DNA of 64,000 nt from an uncultured Prevotellaceae bacterium (GCA_900318915.1 ONMI01000014.1:1-64000); one strand, 5' to 3'. Counted from the first letter of the stretch, positions 14,417 through 23,795 are shown. The notes: generated by a model not told the origin, from the letters alone. Program-made: numbers and translations.

Positions 14417-16678
14417 ATGAACTACAAGACATTGACCCAAGTGGCCCTGCGCTATAGGGCTGTGTTCCTCGACATCAGCCGCGAGAACATCAACATGCAG
14501 TCGGAAGCCTCTGCACCGGTGATGGCCTTCACGGCCCGCCTGCGGGAGAACGGCTTCGCGGTGAGCGAGCAACTGCTCCATGCTCTCAACGCCGTCAGCG
14601 TTGACCGCCTGGCCGAAATCACTGCCTGCGTCAATGAGGTGATGGGGGTGGACCTCAACTGGGCTCCCCTCGTCAAGGGGTGGAATGTACCCACCGGTGA
14701 GAGTGTGACCGACCATCTCGTCACGTTGTTGGCCAACATCTTCGGCGAGGAGGCCGGTTTCAAGGGCACCACGCTTCCCTGTGGGCATCTCATCCCGGAG
14801 GGAACGTTCCCATTGGAGCGCTACAACGGCTGCCCCTTCTGCGGCCGGCCCTTTGTGACCGCCGGTTTCGTCTACAAGGGACAAGGTAGCAAACTGAAGG
14901 AACTGCGACTCTTCACCCTCGACGACATGAAGCAGGTGTTCCACTCACTGCTCGCATCGGCCACTCCGCTCGACGGCACGCAGAAAGACTCGCTCAGCCT
15001 GCTGCTCCGTGAGCTGCCGCTGCCCGAAACCGTCTCCGTCACGATGAAGGAGACCGCCATGCTGGTGGTGAAGCAGCTGGTGGAGCAGGGTAGGGACGAA
15101 GAGGCGGGGGCCCTGCTGAAGACGCCCACCGACGTGCTCCGCTACCTGTGGTACGAGAAGACGGGTTATGTGCAGATTATAGAGCCCAAGACGCTCATGC
15201 TTCATGCCGACAAACTCTATTACCACATGTGGGGACCGCTCGACATGGGAGCGGAGGCGCTCGCCGAAATGAAGATGAAGCTGATGCTGAAGTACGACCG
15301 AAAGACGTGCCTGCGGGTGGCCAAGTGGCTCAACGCCCTGCCGGTGAGCGCCGCGCAGGCCGCCGAGAACATGAACCCCAAGCGGGGCATGTGGGTGCGC
15401 ATGATACGGGCCCTCCGTCTGGGCGAGTATTCGCGTAAAAGCGGTTTCGGTCGTTTGGCAGAGCTGCTGGATGTGTTTTATAAGCAGAGCTATACCACCT
15501 GGCAGGGACGGGTGGACAAGGCCCGCGCCGAGAACAATGCCGCGCAGACGCTGGCCCTGCTCAAGGAGCGGCCGGGACTCTTCGCGCGCTGTCTCTTCGC
15601 CACCATGCTGCGCTTCGGCAGCGATAAGGTGCTGGCGGCTTTCGAAGAGGTGACCGACCAGTTGCCCGCCCGCCTGCTCCTCTCGCTCGGCAATGCGGCC
15701 GACGCCTATTTCGATACGGAGCAGGTGCGTCTGGCCCGCCCCATCACCGGCGTAACGCACAAGATAATGCCCAACAGACTGTTGGCGCTTTACTCCAAAG
15801 CCGACCGCGAGGCGATGGCCGATGCTGTCAATGCGCTTTACAAGACTTCCATGACACGCCGCTTCGCCGCACGGCCCACGGAGAGCAAGACCATCTATAT
15901 AGACCCTGCGCTCTACAACATCCCTGTGAGTGTGGGCGACCGCTCGGCCACCGTGCAGGATGCGTCGTGCGCCCTGATGGGCACCCGTTTCCCTGTGGAG
16001 GGCGATGCCGTGCGCCTGTTCCTGCAGTGGGGCAAGGGTCTGCATGCCCAGCCTTTGGACATGGACCTGAGCGCGCGTGTCTCCCTTCCCGACGGGAAGA
16101 TAGAAGAGTGTGCCTACTATAGTCTCAACTGTGTGGGGGCCAAGCACTCGGGCGACATCCGTTCCATCCCCGAGATGGTGGGCACGGCTGAGTATATCGA
16201 GCTCTCCCTGCCTGAGTTGGAGGCCGCCGGTGCCACTTATGTCACCTTCACGTGCAATGCCTACTCCACGGGAGCCCTCTCGCCCAATCTCGTGGTGGGA
16301 TGGATGAACTCGTCGTATCCCATGAAGATATCCGAGAAGAAGGGTGTGGCCTACGACCCCTCGTGTGTGCAGCACATGGTGCGCATCAGCGAGGGCAATC
16401 TCTCCAAGGGCTTGGTGTTCGGCATCCTCGATGTGGCCAAGCGCGAGATAGTGTGGCTCGAGATGCCTTTCACCGCACAGACCCTGCGGGGTGCCGACAG
16501 CGAGTCGGTCGAGGCCTTGCTCCGCAGATTGGAGAGCAAGCTATCCATCGGCCAGTTGCTCGATGTGAAGGCTGCCGCCCAGCACCTCACCCGCGTGGAG
16601 CAGCCGGAGGCCGCCGATGAGGCCTACACCTACGAGTGGGCCCTCAATCCCGCCGAGGTGACCCAGCTGTTGTCATAA
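14417..16678 (+). CDS. MXAN_6230/SCO0854-type RING-domain protein
   Basis: The 753-residue product resembles the MXAN_6230/SCO0854 family of bacterial RING-like proteins. A Cys/His cluster at about residues 115-143 (LPCGHLIPEGTFPLERYNGC, then PFCGRPF) forms the zinc-binding RING-like motif. The central 400 residues are helical. The last 250 residues contain beta-rich segments (VRLFLQWGKGLHAQPLDMDL, EYIELSLPELEAAGATYVTF) that resemble a TerD-type stress-protein domain. No signal peptide or membrane helix is present. In other genomes such proteins are associated with tellurite-resistance-like stress clusters; no ter genes are adjacent here. Biochemical function is unknown. It is transcribed from its own leader. 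A strong terminator follows at 16695. Confidence 0.7.
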   Translation: MNYKTLTQVALRYRAVFLDISRENINMQSEASAPVMAFTARLRENGFAVSEQLLHALNAVSVDRLAEITACVNEVMGVDLNWAPLVKGWNVPTGESVTDHLVTLLANIFGEEAGFKGTTLPCGHLIPEGTFPLERYNGCPFCGRPFVTAGFVYKGQGSKLKELRLFTLDDMKQVFHSLLASATPLDGTQKDSLSLLLRELPLPETVSVTMKETAMLVVKQLVEQGRDEEAGALLKTPTDVLRYLWYEKTGYVQIIEPKTLMLHADKLYYHMWGPLDMGAEALAEMKMKLMLKYDRKTCLRVAKWLNALPVSAAQAAENMNPKRGMWVRMIRALRLGEYSRKSGFGRLAELLDVFYKQSYTTWQGRVDKARAENNAAQTLALLKERPGLFARCLFATMLRFGSDKVLAAFEEVTDQLPARLLLSLGNAADAYFDTEQVRLARPITGVTHKIMPNRLLALYSKADREAMADAVNALYKTSMTRRFAARPTESKTIYIDPALYNIPVSVGDRSATVQDASCALMGTRFPVEGDAVRLFLQWGKGLHAQPLDMDLSARVSLPDGKIEECAYYSLNCVGAKHSGDIRSIPEMVGTAEYIELSLPELEAAGATYVTFTCNAYSTGALSPNLVVGWMNSSYPMKISEKKGVAYDPSCVQHMVRISEGNLSKGLVFGILDVAKREIVWLEMPFTAQTLRGADSESVEALLRRLESKLSIGQLLDVKAAAQHLTRVEQPEAADEAYTYEWALNPAEVTQLLS

Positions 16679-16694
16679 GGAATTCGTATGGAAA

Positions 16695-16732
16695 AGAAAA
16701 GGGTGTGTCAAATAATCGACACATCCTTTTCT
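16695..16732. terminator. Bidirectional terminator between the RING-domain gene and GH43
   Basis: Fifteen-base arms at 16695-16709 and 16718-16732 pair with one G-T wobble. A- and T-rich flanks on both sides suit both convergent genes. Confidence 0.85.
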
Positions 16733-16777
16733 TTATTTATGTCTTGCCGATTGCATTCGGCTTTTCCTTTTCTTTTC

Positions 16778-18904
16778 TCACTCTACAACCTCCCAGCGCA
16801 GCACGGCGCCGTTACGGCGGGCCGGGTCGGCGCCGGTGTAGTCCATCGAGTAGGGGCTTCCTGTGGTGGGGCTCTTTCCTATGTAGCGGTGGTTGCGCAT
16901 GGACATGAGCATGAACTCACGGTTCAGGTAGTCCTGCCAGAGAAACACCTCGGCCTTCTCGGGGTCGGTAGTCAGACGCACATCGCCGGCCATGCCTATG
17001 CCTGAGACAAACACATAGCGGCCGTCCTCGCACTGAAGGATGACCTTGCCCTGGCCTTTGTCCACCAGACGGAAGTGCGTCAGGCGCGAGTTGTCCTTCT
17101 CGTGGGTGTCGTAGAGCAGACCGTGCTCCATCGCCACAGCGGGCTTGCCGGTGGCAAGGTTGATGATGCGGAAGGTCTTGCCGTATGGAATATTCTTGCT
17201 GCGGTCGGCCTGCGGTTCCTCCACGGTGAAGTTGTCAAACTCGGCATAGCCGCCCTGGATGCCCTTGCGGTTGAAGGCGAAGAGGGCGTGGCGCGAGCCC
17301 TGGAACGTGATGAGCTGATACGACAGCGGCATCTCGCGGCCCAGCGGTTGGAAGACCTTGCCATTGAATGACCATTCATAGTGGGCACGGTCGTGGTCGT
17401 AGTCGCCCACCATGCGGAGCCATACCTTCTTCAATGGTGCGTCGCAGGAGGCGAGGCCCAAGGTGACGGTGTCGTTGGTGGCTTGCTCAAAGCAGTGCAG
17501 GAGCAAGCCATAGTGGCCTTGCTCGATGCCAATCCAAGAGCAAGGCACGTTGATGTTGCCCAGTCCGGCCACGTCGCCTTCCTTCATGCCTCCGACATAC
17601 AGCTCGACTGTGGCAATGCTTTTAGGACCGATGACGCGTTGGGTGAGCGTGTTGCGGGCCCACATCAGTTGCTCGGCGGGCTGCGCCTGCAGCCGCAGGC
17701 GTCCGTTCTTCAGACTCCATTTCTTATCGTCGGGGTTGTGGTTCCACTGCCAGATGCGTCCCAGTTTCTTGCCGTCGAAGTTCTCGCTGCGCTCGTAGGG
17801 CGCCTTCATCTGGCTGGCGTCGGCTGCCGTTCCGGGGATGTTGGGTTTCAGCCACGTGCGCGGCGCGCGGCCCAGGTTGCCCTCCAGTCCGAGCATGGGC
17901 CAGCCGTCTTTCCATGTGATGGGGGCCAGTGTCACGGTGCGCCCTATGGAGTGGAAGTCCATCATGAGCAGAGCCCACCACTGGCCGCTCTGGTCTTCCA
18001 CGATGCCGCCCTGGTGAATGTTGGTGCAGGCGGTGGCGTCCTTGTCGACGGGGGGAATGCCGAACTTTGTACCGTTGTGGCCGATGCGGTACTGCTCGTC
18101 GCGCGGCACCTGTGTAAGCGAGGCGGCATGATAGCCGAAGGTCTCGTCGGCGGTGATGGTGACAGTCTCATAGGGACCCCAGATGCTCTTCGAGCGGGAA
18201 CAAAGTGTGCGCCCGTTGGGGCGGTAGTCGGTGGAGATGAGGTAGTACATGCCGTTGATCTTGTACATATGATGGCCCTCGCCCACGGCCGAGCCCTCGG
18301 GTATGATGACGCGTTCGGTCTCCTCGATGGGACCGCTCATGTCGGGTTTCAGTTCGGTGCAGCGCACCTCGCCGTAGCCGTGTATGGCGTATATCTTGCC
18401 GTCGTCGTCGAAGAGCACGCTCAGGTCGTAGATACGGCCCTGCATGTTGTGGTGCTTCCACGGTCCGCGTATGTCTTTCGCTGTGTAGCACTGCAGACCC
18501 TTTCCGTTCACGTTGGAGTAGACATAGAACATGCCGTTGGCATAGCGGATGCACGGTGCCCAGATACCCTGGCCGTAGATTTCCTTGTGGTTCTTCAGCG
18601 AGAAGGCGTCGTCGCCAAAGTCGAACCGGTCGAAGCAGTAACTGATGTTCTCCCAGTTCACCAGGTCTTTGGAGTGGAGAATCACCAGGCCGGGCACGGT
18701 GTGCATGGTGGTGCCGGCCAGATAGTAGTCGTCGCCCACGCGCAGTATGTCGGGGTCGGAAAACTCATCATAGAATAGGGGGTTGGTGAAGGTGCCGTTG
18801 CCGTTGTCGGCAGTCCAGCTTCTGCTGGTCTCAGGGAGCGTCTGCGCATGGATGCCCAGGCAGAGGGCAAGCAGCAGGAGCAGCGTGGTTCTCGTCTTGT
18901 TCAT
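16778..18904 (-). CDS. Secreted glycoside hydrolase family 43 enzyme with C-terminal beta-trefoil-like extension
   Basis: The 708-residue protein starts with a signal peptide (MNKTRTTLLLLLALCLGIHA). The five-bladed GH43 domain covers about residues 35-340: NPLFYDEFSDPDILRVGDDY supplies the catalytic base Asp, YDLSVLFDDDGKIYAIHG the second acidic residue, and the GEGHHMYKINGMYYLI segment the acid Glu. A beta-sandwich of the GH43 C-terminal type follows at about 365-570 (SENFDGKKLGRIWQWNHN). The last 130 residues (RIINLATGKPAVAMEHG and repeated FRLV, YVFVSG blocks) look like a small beta-trefoil carbohydrate-binding unit. The enzyme probably removes xylose or arabinose side groups from plant polysaccharide; exact substrate is not deducible. 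No susC/susD pair is adjacent. A promoter is visible upstream. Confidence 0.85.
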   Translation of the reverse strand: MNKTRTTLLLLLALCLGIHAQTLPETSRSWTADNGNGTFTNPLFYDEFSDPDILRVGDDYYLAGTTMHTVPGLVILHSKDLVNWENISYCFDRFDFGDDAFSLKNHKEIYGQGIWAPCIRYANGMFYVYSNVNGKGLQCYTAKDIRGPWKHHNMQGRIYDLSVLFDDDGKIYAIHGYGEVRCTELKPDMSGPIEETERVIIPEGSAVGEGHHMYKINGMYYLISTDYRPNGRTLCSRSKSIWGPYETVTITADETFGYHAASLTQVPRDEQYRIGHNGTKFGIPPVDKDATACTNIHQGGIVEDQSGQWWALLMMDFHSIGRTVTLAPITWKDGWPMLGLEGNLGRAPRTWLKPNIPGTAADASQMKAPYERSENFDGKKLGRIWQWNHNPDDKKWSLKNGRLRLQAQPAEQLMWARNTLTQRVIGPKSIATVELYVGGMKEGDVAGLGNINVPCSWIGIEQGHYGLLLHCFEQATNDTVTLGLASCDAPLKKVWLRMVGDYDHDRAHYEWSFNGKVFQPLGREMPLSYQLITFQGSRHALFAFNRKGIQGGYAEFDNFTVEEPQADRSKNIPYGKTFRIINLATGKPAVAMEHGLLYDTHEKDNSRLTHFRLVDKGQGKVILQCEDGRYVFVSGIGMAGDVRLTTDPEKAEVFLWQDYLNREFMLMSMRNHRYIGKSPTTGSPYSMDYTGADPARRNGAVLRWEVVE

Positions 18905-18940
18905 AAGGGGATGGGTCTTTAAGTATTCGTTTGAAGTTGT

Positions 18941-18970
18941 AAAGTTACGGTTTTATGGCCGAAGCACAAA
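18941..18970 (-). promoter_or_regulatory. Promoter of the GH43 gene
   Basis: On the minus strand a TTTG near 18967-18970 is followed, about 18 bases later, by TAACTTTA (18948-18941), close to the Bacteroidetes consensus TTTG-N19-TAnnTTTG. It lies about 37 bp before the start codon. Confidence 0.6.
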
Positions 18971-18976
18971 ACAAAA

Positions 18977-19008
18977 GTTGAATATTTGCCGAAAAATGCC
19001 TAATTTTG
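18977..19008 (+). promoter_or_regulatory. Promoter of nth
   Basis: TAATTTTG at 19001-19008 matches the -7 box. The -33 element is GTTG (18977-18980), three of four consensus bases, with a 20-base spacer. The start codon follows 27 bp downstream. Confidence 0.55.
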
Positions 19009-19035
19009 CACACTTGAAACAATGTTTATGTGGCT

Positions 19036-19689
19036 ATGACGAGAAAAGAACGCTATCAATACGTGCTCGACTATTTCCGCAGGGAGATGCCCCTGGTGAG
19101 TACTGAACTGCACTACGGCACCCCCTTCCAACTGCTGGTGGCTACCATGCTCAGTGCCCAGTGTACTGACAAGCGGGTCAATATGGTTACACCGCCGCTC
19201 TTTGAGCGCTATCCCGATGCCCGGGCCATGGCCGAGGCGGAGGAATTTGAGGTGCTGGAGTATGTGAAGAGCGTGTCGTATCCCAACTCCAAGGCCCGCC
19301 ACTTGGTGGAGATGGCCCGCATGCTGTGCAGCGAATTCGGTGGCGAGGTGCCCACAGAGGCCGCCGACCTGGTGAAGCTGCCGGGGGTGGGCCGCAAGAC
19401 GGCCAATGTGGTGCAGGCGGTGGCCTTCGGCAAGGCCGCCATGGCGGTCGACACGCATGTGTTCAGGGTGAGCCACCGCTTGGGACTGGTGCCCGAGAAG
19501 GCCAATACACCGCTCAAGGTGGAAGAGGCGCTGATGGCCCATATACCCGAGGCCGACGTGCGCGACGCCCATCACTGGCTCATCCTGCACGGCCGCTATG
19601 TGTGCACCAGCCGCTCGCCCCACTGCGGGCAGTGCCCCTTCGCCGCTGTCTGCCCCACAGGCAGGAAAAACCTGAAGGCCGCCCCATAA
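19036..19689 (+). CDS. nth: Endonuclease III (DNA glycosylase/AP lyase)
   Basis: The 217-residue protein is the normal length for Nth. The helix-hairpin-helix LPGVGRKTANVVQAVAFGKA (about residues 112-131) is followed by AVDTHVFRVSHRLGL, which holds the catalytic Asp. The Lys of the family lies in the LSAQCTDKRVNMV region (about 38-50). The C-terminal Fe-S cluster ligands are CTSRSPHCGQCPFAAVC with the standard C-x6-C-x2-C-x5-C spacing. It excises oxidised pyrimidines in base-excision repair. A GTG six bases upstream (19030) is a possible alternative start, but ATG 19036 gives the typical N-terminus MTRKERYQYVLDYF. A DUF2461 gene follows after 29 bp. Confidence 0.95.
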   Translation: MTRKERYQYVLDYFRREMPLVSTELHYGTPFQLLVATMLSAQCTDKRVNMVTPPLFERYPDARAMAEAEEFEVLEYVKSVSYPNSKARHLVEMARMLCSEFGGEVPTEAADLVKLPGVGRKTANVVQAVAFGKAAMAVDTHVFRVSHRLGLVPEKANTPLKVEEALMAHIPEADVRDAHHWLILHGRYVCTSRSPHCGQCPFAAVCPTGRKNLKAAP

Positions 19690-19718
19690 TCCATCCACAC
19701 AATTATTAAAAGAAGACT

Positions 19719-20417
19719 ATGCAAACCCAACTGATACTCGATTTCCTGCGCCAGGTGGCGCGCAACAATGACCGCGAGTGGTTTCATGCCCACAAGGCGC
19801 TTTACGATGCCGCAAGGGCCGACTTTGAGAAAGGAGCCGCCCAGGCCATCGCCCGCATTGCCGAGTTCGACCCCACCGTGGCGCATCTCACCGTGAAGGA
19901 TGTGACCTACCGTTTCTACCGCGATACGCGCTTCTCGCCCGACAAGTCGCCCTATAAGCGCCATTTCGGCGCCTATATCTGCGCTCGCGGCAAGAAATCG
20001 CTGCATGGGGGCTACTACATCCATCTGGAGCCGGGTCAGTGCCTCGTGGCCTGCGGCAGCTACTGGTTGCCCACCAATATCCTGACGGCTTGCCGCAATG
20101 AAATCATGGCCAACGAGGAGGAGTGGCTGCGCTGCGTGCGCAATGACGACTTTCTGAGGCTTTTCGGCGAGCCCGGCGGTGAGTGGATGGAAAGCGAGCA
20201 TGGATTCGGACTGGAGATGCTGAAGACTTGTCCGGCGGGTTTTCCGCGCGACTACCGCCACATCGCCTATCTGCGCATGAAGAACTACTGCTGCTGGCGG
20301 CGTGTGGCCGACGACTTCTTCGAGGGCGACGGATGGCTCGACGAGGCGGCGGCGATGATGCAGACGGCCAAGCCCATGATGGACTTCATGAATGCCGTAA
20401 TCGACGACTACGAATAA
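19719..20417 (+). CDS. DUF2461 domain protein (TIGR02453 family)
   Basis: The 232-residue protein matches DUF2461 from start to end: LDFLRQVARNNDREWFHAHK at the N-terminus, then YRFYRDTRFSPDKSPYKRHF (about residues 63-85), the GGYYIHLEPGQCLVACGSY strand pair, and the closing FPRDYRHIAYLRMKNYC. The family is widespread in bacteria and some fungi and has no proven function; the conserved Arg/Asp/Lys patch suggests an enzyme or nucleotide-binding site. It is cytoplasmic. The gene is probably cotranscribed with nth. Confidence 0.9.
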   Translation: MQTQLILDFLRQVARNNDREWFHAHKALYDAARADFEKGAAQAIARIAEFDPTVAHLTVKDVTYRFYRDTRFSPDKSPYKRHFGAYICARGKKSLHGGYYIHLEPGQCLVACGSYWLPTNILTACRNEIMANEEEWLRCVRNDDFLRLFGEPGGEWMESEHGFGLEMLKTCPAGFPRDYRHIAYLRMKNYCCWRRVADDFFEGDGWLDEAAAMMQTAKPMMDFMNAVIDDYE

Positions 20418-20444
20418 ATCCGGGTTCCGGAGGATGCAAAAAAT

Positions 20445-20482
20445 GCGGGCCGCACGAGGTATTCACACCTTCTGCGGCCCGC
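20445..20482 (-). terminator. Terminator between DUF2461 and the transhydrogenase operon
   Basis: GCGGGCCGCA (20445-20454) and TGCGGCCCGC (20473-20482) form a 10-bp GC-rich stem. In the minus direction a run of six T follows, so it fits the end of the pnt operon best; it may serve the plus strand gene as well. Confidence 0.85.
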
Positions 20483-20502
20483 AAACTGTAAGATGTAGTG
20501 GT

Positions 20503-22062
20503 CTATGCGATGCCGGCAATGAGGCGCATCAGCGTCTCCTTAGCATCGCCCAACTCCAGGTACACACCCTTCTCGCGGCTGTAGAGCGGATTCTCCACGC
20601 CGGCGTAACCGGGCTTCAGGTCGAAGTTGCATATGATCACCTCCGGTGCTTGGTCTACATTGAGCACCGGCATACCGTAGATGGGGGTGCCCTCCGCATT
20701 GCGGGCGGCGGGGTTGAGCACATCGTTGGCGCCTATCACCACCACGGCGTCGGTCTTGGCGAAGTCGTCGTTGATGGCTTCCATCTCATACAGCTTCTCA
20801 TAGTCCACGTCGGCCTCGGCCAGCAGCACGTTCATGTGGCCGGGCATACGGCCGGCCACGGGATGAATGGCGTAGCGCACGCGGGTGCCGCGGCTCTCCA
20901 GTTTGTCGGCCAGCTGGCGCACCTGGTGCTGTGCCTGGGCAAGGGCCATGCCGTAGCCCGGCACGATAATCACGTCCTTGGCTTTCGACAGCACGCTTGC
21001 TGCGGTGGCCTTCTCTTCCTGAGCGGCCGGTTTCTGCTGTTCGGCTTCGTCAATCTTCTCGTTGAGCACTTTCACGCGGCCTTCCAGATTCTTCACGATC
21101 TCCTCCAGCTCCTTTATCTTTTTCTCTAAGTCCATAACTCGTTTTATTAATGCTTCGTTTTCATTGTCTTCTTTTGCTTGCGAGAGGGGAGCGGACTGCT
21201 CCTTCCGGGCCTGGGCCTTATGGGCGCCGCCCAACAGTATGCTCAACAGACTGCGGTTCATGGCGCGGCACATAATCTGTGTGAGCAGGAGTCCGGAGGC
21301 TCCCACTATGCCGCCCACCGCCACCAGGAAGACATCGCTGATGGCCATACCGGCTATGCTGCCCGCCACACCCGAGAGCGAGTTGAGCAGCGAGATGGTG
21401 ATGGGCATGTCGGCACCGCCCACCCTGACCGAGAACCAGAGCCCGAAGAGGGCAGAGGATACCAGGGTGCCTGCCAGGCACGACACCATGCACGACTCGC
21501 CTCCTATCGTGCCCACGATGATGAAAGCCACGGTGAGCAGCAGCCACACCAGGGTGCACAGCGAGTGCATGGGCCACAGCACCGGTTTCTGCGGGAGCAG
21601 GCGGTGCAGCTTGCCGGCTGCCACCAGACTGCCCACCAGCGTGATGGTGCCTACGGCCACGGCCAGCAGGGCCGTGAAATAGACAAAAGGCCAATAGCCG
21701 TTGCCGCTGATTTCGGCCAACTGACTGTCGCTGAAACCGATGCCCTGTGCGGAGAGCATGCCCACAAGGGCCGAGGCACCGCCGCCCAGTCCGTTGAAGA
21801 GGGCCACAGTCTGCGGCATCTGTATCATCTTGACCCTGCGGGCCATCGTGCCGCCGATGAGCGCGCCTATCAGGATGGCCACATACACGGTCCACACCGA
21901 GAGCACGCCGCTGAACACCAAGGTGGCAGCCACTCCCACCAGCATGGCAAGGGCCGAGAGCAGGTTGCCCGTGACTGATGTCTTGACACGGCTCATCATG
22001 GAGATGCCGGCCAGCACCACTACGGACAACAGTGTACTGAGGATTATCTGAAAGGATGTCAT
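20503..22062 (-). CDS. pntB: NAD(P) transhydrogenase subunit beta, with a coiled-coil linker
   Basis: The 519-residue protein joins a membrane domain (about residues 1-265, eight or nine helices) to the NADP(H)-binding domain III (about 360-519). Domain III is marked by VIIVPGYGMALAQAQHQVR, IHPVAGRMPGHMNVLLAEA, VVVIGANDVLNPAAR and the GYAGVENPLY loop. PntB couples hydride transfer from NADH to NADP+ with proton entry. It is about 55 residues longer than the E. coli protein; the excess is a charged heptad-type segment at about 300-350 (VMDLEKKIKELEEIVKNLEG) inserted between the two domains. The gene overlaps the small subunit gene by four bases (ATGA), indicating coupling. Confidence 0.95.
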   Translation of the reverse strand: MTSFQIILSTLLSVVVLAGISMMSRVKTSVTGNLLSALAMLVGVAATLVFSGVLSVWTVYVAILIGALIGGTMARRVKMIQMPQTVALFNGLGGGASALVGMLSAQGIGFSDSQLAEISGNGYWPFVYFTALLAVAVGTITLVGSLVAAGKLHRLLPQKPVLWPMHSLCTLVWLLLTVAFIIVGTIGGESCMVSCLAGTLVSSALFGLWFSVRVGGADMPITISLLNSLSGVAGSIAGMAISDVFLVAVGGIVGASGLLLTQIMCRAMNRSLLSILLGGAHKAQARKEQSAPLSQAKEDNENEALIKRVMDLEKKIKELEEIVKNLEGRVKVLNEKIDEAEQQKPAAQEEKATAASVLSKAKDVIIVPGYGMALAQAQHQVRQLADKLESRGTRVRYAIHPVAGRMPGHMNVLLAEADVDYEKLYEMEAINDDFAKTDAVVVIGANDVLNPAARNAEGTPIYGMPVLNVDQAPEVIICNFDLKPGYAGVENPLYSREKGVYLELGDAKETLMRLIAGIA

Positions 22063-22361
22063 GGCTGTTTGCGCTTCTTGTTGAACATCATCAGCATGCG
22101 GTGGGTCACACCGAAACCGCCAAACACATTCACGGCCGCAAGAATGATGGCCAGGCAGCCGGCCACTTGCGACAGCCAGCCGCCGTCAGACAGATAGGCG
22201 ATGCCCGTGGCAGAGAGGGCACCCACTATCGTCACTCCCGACAGGGCGTTCATGCCCGACATCAGGGGCGTGTGCAGCAGGCTCGGCACATTTCGTATGA
22301 TGAAATAGCCGAGCACTGTGCATACGATAAATATCAATACCAGAATGAGCGGGTGGATCAT
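22059..22361 (-). CDS. pntAB: NAD(P) transhydrogenase, small membrane subunit (alpha part 2)
   Basis: A 100-residue protein with three predicted membrane helices (LILVLIFIVCTVLGYFII, ALSGVTIVGALSATGIAYL, CLAIILAAVNVFGGFGV). It ends with THRMLMMFNKKRK, the conserved end of the transhydrogenase alpha membrane part. In this organism the alpha chain is split into a soluble and a membrane protein, as in Rhodospirillum. Start and stop overlap both neighbours by four bases, so the three genes form a tightly coupled operon. Confidence 0.93.
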   Translation of the reverse strand: MIHPLILVLIFIVCTVLGYFIIRNVPSLLHTPLMSGMNALSGVTIVGALSATGIAYLSDGGWLSQVAGCLAIILAAVNVFGGFGVTHRMLMMFNKKRKQP

Positions 22362-23515
22362 AAGCCCATAGCTTCGCGTGCGCCGGCATGAACCAGTTCG
22401 CCGTCGATGCAGACAAGCGACTTCTGTATAATCTCATCATTGCGGTCGAGCACCACGCTGCCGTCCTTGACAAGATACTTCACGAGATTGTACAGGTTGT
22501 TGGAGAACATCCAGGTGGAGCTGGTGGGAAGCAGGCCGGGAATGTTCTTCACACCCATCAGGGTGACGCCATAGCGGGTCTCGATACCGCCCTTCGGGGT
22601 CAGCTCGCAGTTGCCGCCCTGGTCGATGGAGATATCGACGATGACAGAGCCTTTCTTCATGCCTTTCACCATCTCCTCGGTGATGATGATGGGGGCCACC
22701 TTGCCAGGTATCAGGGCAGAGCAGAACACGATGTCCATTTGCTGGATGGTCTCCTTCAGTGCCTCCTGCTCCTGGATGAGCACATCGGCGGGCAGACGGT
22801 TGGCATAGCCGCCTTCGGCAATGGCCAACTCGGCCGGAACGGTGGTGTCCACCACCTTGGCACCCAGCGAACTGGCGTTCTCCGATGCCATGGGGCGTAT
22901 GTCGGCTGCATAGGTGATGGCGCCCAGGCGCTTGGCGGTGGCCAATGCCTGCAGACCAGCCACACCCACACCGATTACCATCACCTTGGCGGGCTTGATC
23001 TGGCCCACGGCGGTGAACATCTGCGGAACGAATGTGGTGAGGTGGTTGGCGGCCATGAGAATGCCTTTATAGCCGGCGCAGGTGCTCATGGAGGTGAGGG
23101 CATCCATGCTCTGGGCGCGCGAGATGCGGGGAATACCGTCGAGCGTGATGGCTGTCACACCCTTGGCGGTAAGCTGTTTCACCATCTCATGGTTCACGGG
23201 CGATGCGGGATGGATAAAGGTGATGAGCACCTGACCCTTGTGCATCATGTCGACCTCATGCTTGCCTTTCTCCTCGTTGAAGAGCGGCTCCTTCACCTTG
23301 AGTATCAACTCGGCACGGTCGTAAATTTCCTGTGCGTCGGCCACCATCTTGGCACCGGCCTTCACATAGTCCTCGTCGTGGAAGAGAGCGCCGTCGCCGG
23401 CCTTGCACTCTACGAGTACTTCAAAACCTTCGTTAACAAATTTGCCTACAGTTTCGGGAGTGCATGCCACACGAGCCTCGTCATGCATAATCTCCTTGGG
23501 AATACCAATAATCAT
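22358..23515 (-). CDS. pntAA: NAD(P) transhydrogenase subunit alpha part 1 (NAD-binding)
   Basis: The 385-residue protein is the soluble NAD(H)-binding domain I, related to alanine dehydrogenase. It begins MIIGIPKEIMHDEARVACTP. The Rossmann motif is VMVIGVGVAGLQALATAKRL (about residues 170-190), followed by ADIRPMASENASSLGAKVVD. The domain ends with the MKKGSVIVDISIDQGGNCEL segment. It passes hydride from NADH to the NADP+ bound by PntB. First gene of the operon; a TATATTTG -7-like box on the minus strand at 23556-23563 lies about 40 bp upstream of the start. The gap 23516-23795 holds no gene. Confidence 0.95.
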   Translation of the reverse strand: MIIGIPKEIMHDEARVACTPETVGKFVNEGFEVLVECKAGDGALFHDEDYVKAGAKMVADAQEIYDRAELILKVKEPLFNEEKGKHEVDMMHKGQVLITFIHPASPVNHEMVKQLTAKGVTAITLDGIPRISRAQSMDALTSMSTCAGYKGILMAANHLTTFVPQMFTAVGQIKPAKVMVIGVGVAGLQALATAKRLGAITYAADIRPMASENASSLGAKVVDTTVPAELAIAEGGYANRLPADVLIQEQEALKETIQQMDIVFCSALIPGKVAPIIITEEMVKGMKKGSVIVDISIDQGGNCELTPKGGIETRYGVTLMGVKNIPGLLPTSSTWMFSNNLYNLVKYLVKDGSVVLDRNDEIIQKSLVCIDGELVHAGAREAMGL

Positions 23516-23795
23516 GTTTTTCGTAATTAATTAAAAAGGTTTAACAATTCAGTTGCAAATATACAAGATTTATGCAATAGGTGTTGCGCCGCGGCTTATC
23601 TTTTGCATTTATTTAACGTTCTGCCTGACACTCTTTTCACGCAGCGATGTGCCGACTTTCGGCAGGGGCTGTTCTATTTTTTTATTTTCATCGGCAATGA
23701 TGATTAAAAATATAAATATTATGCTTACCTTTGCAGCTGATTTTAAGCGATGGGCATTCCTGCTATGATTTTTATCATGTGGCGGGACGGTATCT

